From Pseudaquidulcibacter sp964443435 (GTDB lineage Bacteria; Pseudomonadota; Alphaproteobacteria; Caulobacterales; Aquidulcibacteraceae): 64,000 nucleotides of DNA. The notes under the pieces were generated by a model, which was given only the letters and a program-made list of their open reading frames with translations, was not told where the DNA came from and made no database searches. The DNA lies in the NCBI GenBank assembly GCA_964443435.1, contig CAYUCW010000004.1, forward strand, positions 1 through 64,000, written 5' to 3'. Below, piece after piece: positions 60,522-64,000 of the stretch (position 1 is the stretch's first letter; each line of letters begins with the position of its first letter). Position numbers and translations under genes: made by a program.

Positions 60522-61094
60522 ATGTCAAAAAAATTATTTATATATGCTTTGATAGGTCTTGCAGGATTTGGTTTGGTTTCTTGCAATAAACAAGAAGAAA
60601 AATCGGTAATGGTTCCAAGCCAAACCGCACAGAATAATTTAAAAATTGCCGAAGACTTTTTGCATCAGAATGCTTCTAAGGATGGGGTTATAACAACCAA
60701 AAGTGGCCTACAATATAAAGTTATTACTGCTGGAAATCCAAAAGGTGAAAAGCCAAGTTTTAATTCAGAAGTGCGCGTTCATTATGAAGGAAAACTTCTT
60801 GATGAAAGTGTATTTGATAGCTCTTTTGCTCGCGGTGAGCCGCAACAATTCCCGGTTGGAAGGCTTATCCCCGCTTGGACCGAAGCATTACAATTAATGC
60901 GCCCTGGTGATGAATGGCTTATTTGGGTTCACCCTAAAATCGGGTATGGAGATATGGGAATGCCTGCGGGATGTGATGTTTATGATATGAAATGTGAAAT
61001 TCCTCCAAATTCACTACTTATTTTCCGTATGAAGCTTGAATCTATTGTAAATTCATCTGATACTTCACAGGAACCAATTATAAACTCGCAATAG
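60522..61094 (+). CDS. FKBP-type peptidyl-prolyl isomerase lipoprotein
   Basis: A 190-residue lipoprotein. The lipobox is GLVSC at residues about 18-22. The FKBP domain covers about 75-180: VRVHYEGKLLDESVFDSSF and FPVGRLIPAWTEALQLMRPGDEW, then IGYGDMGMPAGCD and IPPNSLLIFRMKLESI-type residues. Two extra Cys (GCDVYDMKC) may form a disulfide. It helps fold periplasmic or outer-membrane proteins. AGGTCC-type site is weak. Next gene argE follows after 8 nt. Confidence 0.9.
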   Translation: MSKKLFIYALIGLAGFGLVSCNKQEEKSVMVPSQTAQNNLKIAEDFLHQNASKDGVITTKSGLQYKVITAGNPKGEKPSFNSEVRVHYEGKLLDESVFDSSFARGEPQQFPVGRLIPAWTEALQLMRPGDEWLIWVHPKIGYGDMGMPAGCDVYDMKCEIPPNSLLIFRMKLESIVNSSDTSQEPIINSQ

Positions 61095-61102
61095 GAGTAT
61101 TA

Positions 61103-62269
61103 ATGTCAAAAAGCCCTGTAAAAAATCCCAATCTTAATGATGCGATAGATTTTTTACGTAAACTAGTTGCTTTTGACACGACTTCTAGAAACTCAAACCT
61201 TGAACTTATTGAATGGGTCGAAGCCTATTTAAAAAGTTTTGGCGCAAGAACCCAAAAAATCTATAATGATGAAGGCAATAAAGCCAATTTAATCGCAAGC
61301 TTTGGCCCTGATATAGATGGCGGGATTATATATTCTGGCCATTCCGATGTAGTACCTATTGATGGTCAAGATTGGGATACAAATCCTTGGGATTTAACCC
61401 TTAAGGAAGATAAGCTTTATGGGCGCGGCACTTGCGATATGAAAGGTTTTTCGGCTTGTGTTCTTGCCATAATTCCTGAAATTGCAAAGGCAGATTTAAA
61501 AAAGCCAATCCATTATGCGCTCTCTTATGATGAAGAAGTTGGCTGCCTTGGTGCACCGCGCATGGTTGAATATATTGCGAATAATTATCCAAAAATTGAT
61601 GCAGTTATAATTGGCGAACCTACTGATATGAAAACTGTTTCAGGGCATAAAGGTATTGCAAGCTATATAATTGAAGTTACAGGTAAAGAAGCCCATTCAA
61701 GCCGAACCGATATGGGAATTTCTGCGATTATGGCGGCAATCCCTCTTATGGAAAAAATCAAAGCGCTATCTTCAATTCCGAATGGGGAAAGCCCTTATAT
61801 TCCAACCGGCACAAGTATGAATATAAATATTATTGAAGGCGGAACTGCCGTTAATATACTTTCTAAAACTTGCCGCTTTATATTTGATATAAGATTTGAG
61901 CCTGATTTTGATTTAGAATCACTTGTGAAACAAATAAGCCTTGAGGTTTCAAAACTTGATATTGAATTAAAAAATATGTTTCCAGAATGTGGTGCACAAA
62001 TCACTAAGCGCTCATATACCCCTGGGCTTAATATAAAGCCAAATTCAAATGCCGAAGTATTATCACGAAATATAACTGGTGATAATGAAATTATTGCGGT
62101 TTCATACGCCGCCGAAGCTGGCATTTTCCAAAAATATAATATGGATACCATTATTTGTGGCCCTGGATCTATATTGCAAGCCCATCAAAAAAATGAATAT
62201 GTAGAGGTCGCGCAACTTAATGAGTGTCTGAATTATCTTGAAAAGACCATTGAATTACAGAAAAATTGA
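61103..62269 (+). CDS. argE: Acetylornithine deacetylase (M20 family)
   Basis: A 388-residue zinc hydrolase of arginine synthesis. Metal motifs are SGHSDVVPIDGQDW near residue 75, GRGTCDMKGFSACVL near 110, YDEEVGCLGAP near 145 with the catalytic Glu, and a C-terminal GPGSILQAHQKNEYV His. The dimerisation/lid domain lies at about 180-295. The sequence KGIASYIIEVTGKEAHSSRT fits ArgE more than DapE, though succinyl-diaminopimelate desuccinylase cannot be fully excluded. GGAG precedes the ATG. Confidence 0.9.
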   Translation: MSKSPVKNPNLNDAIDFLRKLVAFDTTSRNSNLELIEWVEAYLKSFGARTQKIYNDEGNKANLIASFGPDIDGGIIYSGHSDVVPIDGQDWDTNPWDLTLKEDKLYGRGTCDMKGFSACVLAIIPEIAKADLKKPIHYALSYDEEVGCLGAPRMVEYIANNYPKIDAVIIGEPTDMKTVSGHKGIASYIIEVTGKEAHSSRTDMGISAIMAAIPLMEKIKALSSIPNGESPYIPTGTSMNINIIEGGTAVNILSKTCRFIFDIRFEPDFDLESLVKQISLEVSKLDIELKNMFPECGAQITKRSYTPGLNIKPNSNAEVLSRNITGDNEIIAVSYAAEAGIFQKYNMDTIICGPGSILQAHQKNEYVEVAQLNECLNYLEKTIELQKN

Positions 62270-62374
62270 TTCTTTCTGCATAAATTTCACTTTTAATAAT
62301 AAAAAAGTAACCGAATTAAAGGTTTTAATTAATATTTCTAAGATATTTATCTTAAAAAATTAATTGGTGATCTT

Positions 62375-63241
62375 ATGTTCTTTGTTGTTGGCCTTGCTAT
62401 CGTTTTTATTACTGTTTTTGGTGGCTTCATTATGGCAGGTGGGGACCTTGCCCCAGTTATAGAAGCAGCACCTCTAGAACTTGTAATCATTGTTGGTTCA
62501 GGCATTGGGGCAATGGTTATTGCCAATTCAATGGATATTTTAAAGGCAGTAGGTGCAGGATTTGGTAAAGTCGCATCTGGTCCCAAATGGAAAAAGCAAG
62601 ATTATACCGATTTATTGCTACTTTTATTCTCATTAACCAAGCTTATGAAGTCAAAAGGTGTTGTTGCATTAGAAGCGCATATTGAAAATCCACACAATAG
62701 TACAATTTTCAGTCGCTACCCAAAAATAAGTAAAGATCACCACGCAACTGACTTTATTTGTGATACTTTGCGTATGATGACCATGAATCTTGATGACCCG
62801 CATCAAGTCGAAAATGCAATGGAAAAGCAATTAGAAAAGCATCACCATGAAGCACATGGTGCGCCGCATGCCATTCAAAATCTTGCGGATGGTCTTCCTG
62901 CACTTGGTATCGTTGCGGCGGTTCTTGGTATTATTAAAACAATGGGCGCAATCACAGAGCCGCCAGCTATTCTTGGTGCCATGATTGGTCACGCACTTGT
63001 AGGTACATTCCTTGGGGTGTTTTTGGCTTATGGCCTTGTTGCCCCGATTGCCGCAAGACTTGGTCAAATTTTAGATGAAGAGCATCAATTTTATAAAATC
63101 ATTCAAGAAGTTTTAGTAGCGCATCTTCATGGAAATGCGGCTCAGGTTTCTGTTGAAATAGGTAGAGGCTCTGTTCCAAGCTCTATGCAACCAAGCTTTG
63201 CTAAGCTTGAAGAAGCCATAAACACATTACCAAATGAGTAA
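62375..63241 (+). CDS. motA: Flagellar motor stator protein MotA
   Basis: A 288-residue inner-membrane stator subunit. Four membrane segments are visible (1-25, 33-52, then 170-192 and 205-228). The cytoplasmic loop has KLMKSKGVVALEAHIENP near residue 88 and DTLRMM. The proline-bearing segments LPALGIVAAVLGIIKTMG and AYGLVAPIAARLG contain the conserved motor prolines. MotB should pair with it but is not in the next 760 nt, so the operon is broken. The start is ATG at 62375. Confidence 0.94.
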   Translation: MFFVVGLAIVFITVFGGFIMAGGDLAPVIEAAPLELVIIVGSGIGAMVIANSMDILKAVGAGFGKVASGPKWKKQDYTDLLLLLFSLTKLMKSKGVVALEAHIENPHNSTIFSRYPKISKDHHATDFICDTLRMMTMNLDDPHQVENAMEKQLEKHHHEAHGAPHAIQNLADGLPALGIVAAVLGIIKTMGAITEPPAILGAMIGHALVGTFLGVFLAYGLVAPIAARLGQILDEEHQFYKIIQEVLVAHLHGNAAQVSVEIGRGSVPSSMQPSFAKLEEAINTLPNE

Positions 63242-63629
63242 ATAGTCATTTTTTTATGCAAAATGATTAATTTAAAATATAATTTTATTTAAATTATTAA
63301 CATTAATTTAATTTGAAATTTAGCATTCTTTGCTTATAATTGTAAAAATTGCTTGTTAAAGCGATTGTAGTTTCATTTCTTTAAATGCTTGTAAATATTA
63401 ATGATTTTGGAGAAATTCAACTCACTAAAAACATTTTTTATACATTAAAATAATACAGGTATGAATTAGCCAAACGATATTTATGGTTAAGCTATGCAAA
63501 TTCGCATAAGCGAGAAAGCAATAAAAAATGAATTTGCCACTTGCGCGAATTTAATTTTCCGAATAAATCGATGTTAATGCGTGCGATTTATGGGGCTCGC
63601 AGAGAAACTATAACTTGAGGATGTTTTCA
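63242..63629. other. Intergenic region between motA and lipoprotein gene
   Basis: A 388-nt AT-rich stretch without an ORF. The last 140 nt form the probable leader of the lipoprotein: AAATTCGC (63498-63505) pairs with GCGAATTT (63545-63552), and ATAAATCG (63563-63570) with CGATTTAT (63584-63591). No known riboswitch or sRNA is recognised. The first part looks like plain A/T-rich spacer with possible promoters. Confidence 0.55.
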
Positions 63630-63881
63630 ATGATCGAGCTCAAAAAGCTTTTCGCTGCTACTGCTGTAGTAGCTCTTTTAGGTGTATCTGCTTGTGGTGG
63701 CCAACCTGCTGCTGATGCTGCAAACGCTGTAACTGACGCTGCTAACGCTGCTGAAGCTTCTGCTGAAGCTGCTGGTAACGCTGTTGAAGCTGCTGGTAAT
63801 GCTGCTGAAGTAGCTGTTGACGCAGCTGGTAACGCTGCTGAGTCTGCTATCGACGCTGCTGCTAACGCTGCTGCTCACTAA
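63630..63881 (+). CDS. Small Ala-rich lipoprotein
   Basis: An 83-residue protein. The lipobox LLGVSAC at residues about 17-23 marks a lipoprotein; Gly-Gly follows the Cys. The rest is about 60 residues of almost only Ala, Asn, Asp, Glu, Val and Gly in 8-11-residue units (DAANA, EAAGNA, DAAGNA), predicted as one amphipathic helix, like a stretched Lpp/entericidin-type protein. The frame opens at TTG 63615; the ATG at 63630 has TTGAGGA in front. GCT codons dominate, unlike most neighbours, indicating high expression. Followed by a terminator. Confidence 0.8.
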   Translation: MIELKKLFAATAVVALLGVSACGGQPAADAANAVTDAANAAEASAEAAGNAVEAAGNAAEVAVDAAGNAAESAIDAAANAAAH

Positions 63882-63902
63882 TAGATTTAATAGCTATTAA
63901 AG

Positions 63903-63931
63903 AAGCCGCTCCTTATGGGGCGGCTTTTTTT
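63903..63931 (+). terminator. Terminator after the lipoprotein gene
   Basis: AAGCCGCTCC (63903-63912) pairs with GGGGCGGCTT (63917-63926, one T.G pair), followed by a T-run. Confidence 0.92.
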
Positions 63932-63956
63932 ATGCCTGCAATACTTTAATTGAATT

Positions 63957-64000
63957 ATGCCAATAAATCCTGATATATATTTTGATGATGAAAACATCCC
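63957..64000 (+). CDS. Possible start of another gene, cut by window end
   Basis: From the ATG at 63957 an open frame (MPINPDIYFDDENI) runs to the last base. It follows the lipoprotein terminator. Too short to identify, and no clear ribosome site is seen before it. Confidence 0.35.
   Translation, partial: MPINPDIYFDDENI

Noticed and set aside
63630..63881. Tandem repeat DNA or CRISPR-like array
   Set aside because: The repetition is at codon level (Ala/Asn/Glu units of variable length) within one reading frame with lipobox, ribosome site and terminator; no constant repeat/spacer pattern.

Overview
The window is chromosomal DNA of a low-GC alphaproteobacterium, probably from a metagenome or draft assembly. 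Supporting signs are the gene content (short-form HisG with HisZ, the zapA/DUF4164 pair, SapC, a sigF/NrsF-type ECF pair, a GTA-type DUF2793 fibre protein, a Caulobacter/Azospirillum-type sugar 1-dehydrogenase) and candidate alphaproteobacterial control sites (GTTC-N7-GTTC LexA boxes). Genes are densely packed, with many 1-15 nt overlaps on the same and opposite strands. Two 100-N runs are each flanked by the same 55 nt on both sides. They look like scaffolding artefacts where contigs overlap by one k-mer, not real gaps.

Layout. 1-296: tRNA-Leu(UAA) interrupted by a group I intron. 385-4852: orphan DUF2793/S74 fibre protein, CinA-like protein, methionine aminopeptidase, RadC, and a yybP-ykoY manganese riboswitch ahead of a UPF0016 Mn exporter. 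5105-9902: purB, bolA, maeB, BI-1 protein. 10012-12484: phosphate block (Pho-box array, phosphate porin, PstS, terminator). 12482-15650: Mrp ATPase, feoB, feoA and a Fur-like site. 15718-16753: sugar 1-dehydrogenase with a palindromic operator that recurs at 36170 before a GH43 glycosidase. 16803-25678: rpmB, WYL regulator, peptide-type SBP, carA, MltB, panD and small conserved genes, FAD oxidoreductase. 25732-28834: DUF1800/DUF1501 pair. 28831-32792: the Anbu cluster (Anbu protease, transglutaminase-like, alpha-E, circularly permuted ATP-grasp). 33156-39459: ChrA, ZapA, GH43, hisG-hisZ-hisS. 39600-49000: OmpA-like protein, M48/YjgN pair, DsbD, hotdog protein, SapC, M16 protease. 49106-51370: YgjP-like peptidase (crossing an assembly gap), gshB, ABM protein. 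51357-55265: a complete bufferin-type copper-stress locus (DoxX, DUF2063, DUF692, DUF2282) divergent from an ECF sigma factor, its NrsF anti-sigma and a small permease-like gene. 55279-64000: comM behind tandem LexA boxes, DUF4287, dut, Kef-type antiporter, threonine dehydratase, FKBP lipoprotein, argE, motA, an Ala-rich lipoprotein and the start of one more gene.

The most rewarding parts are the regulatory and accessory modules. The bufferin locus carries two nearly identical ECF promoters (GTAAC-N16-CGTAT) back to back, one reading bufA and one reading the sigma gene, whose transcript would be nearly leaderless. The Anbu cluster is a compact predicted peptide-ligation and peptide-cleavage system of unsettled function. 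The intron in tRNA-Leu, the shared TTGTC-W-GACAA operator joining two distant sugar genes, the 22-bp-periodic Pho-box array and the triple GTTC LexA site can all be read directly from the sequence. All function calls rest on reading motifs and family resemblance by eye; no database search was possible.
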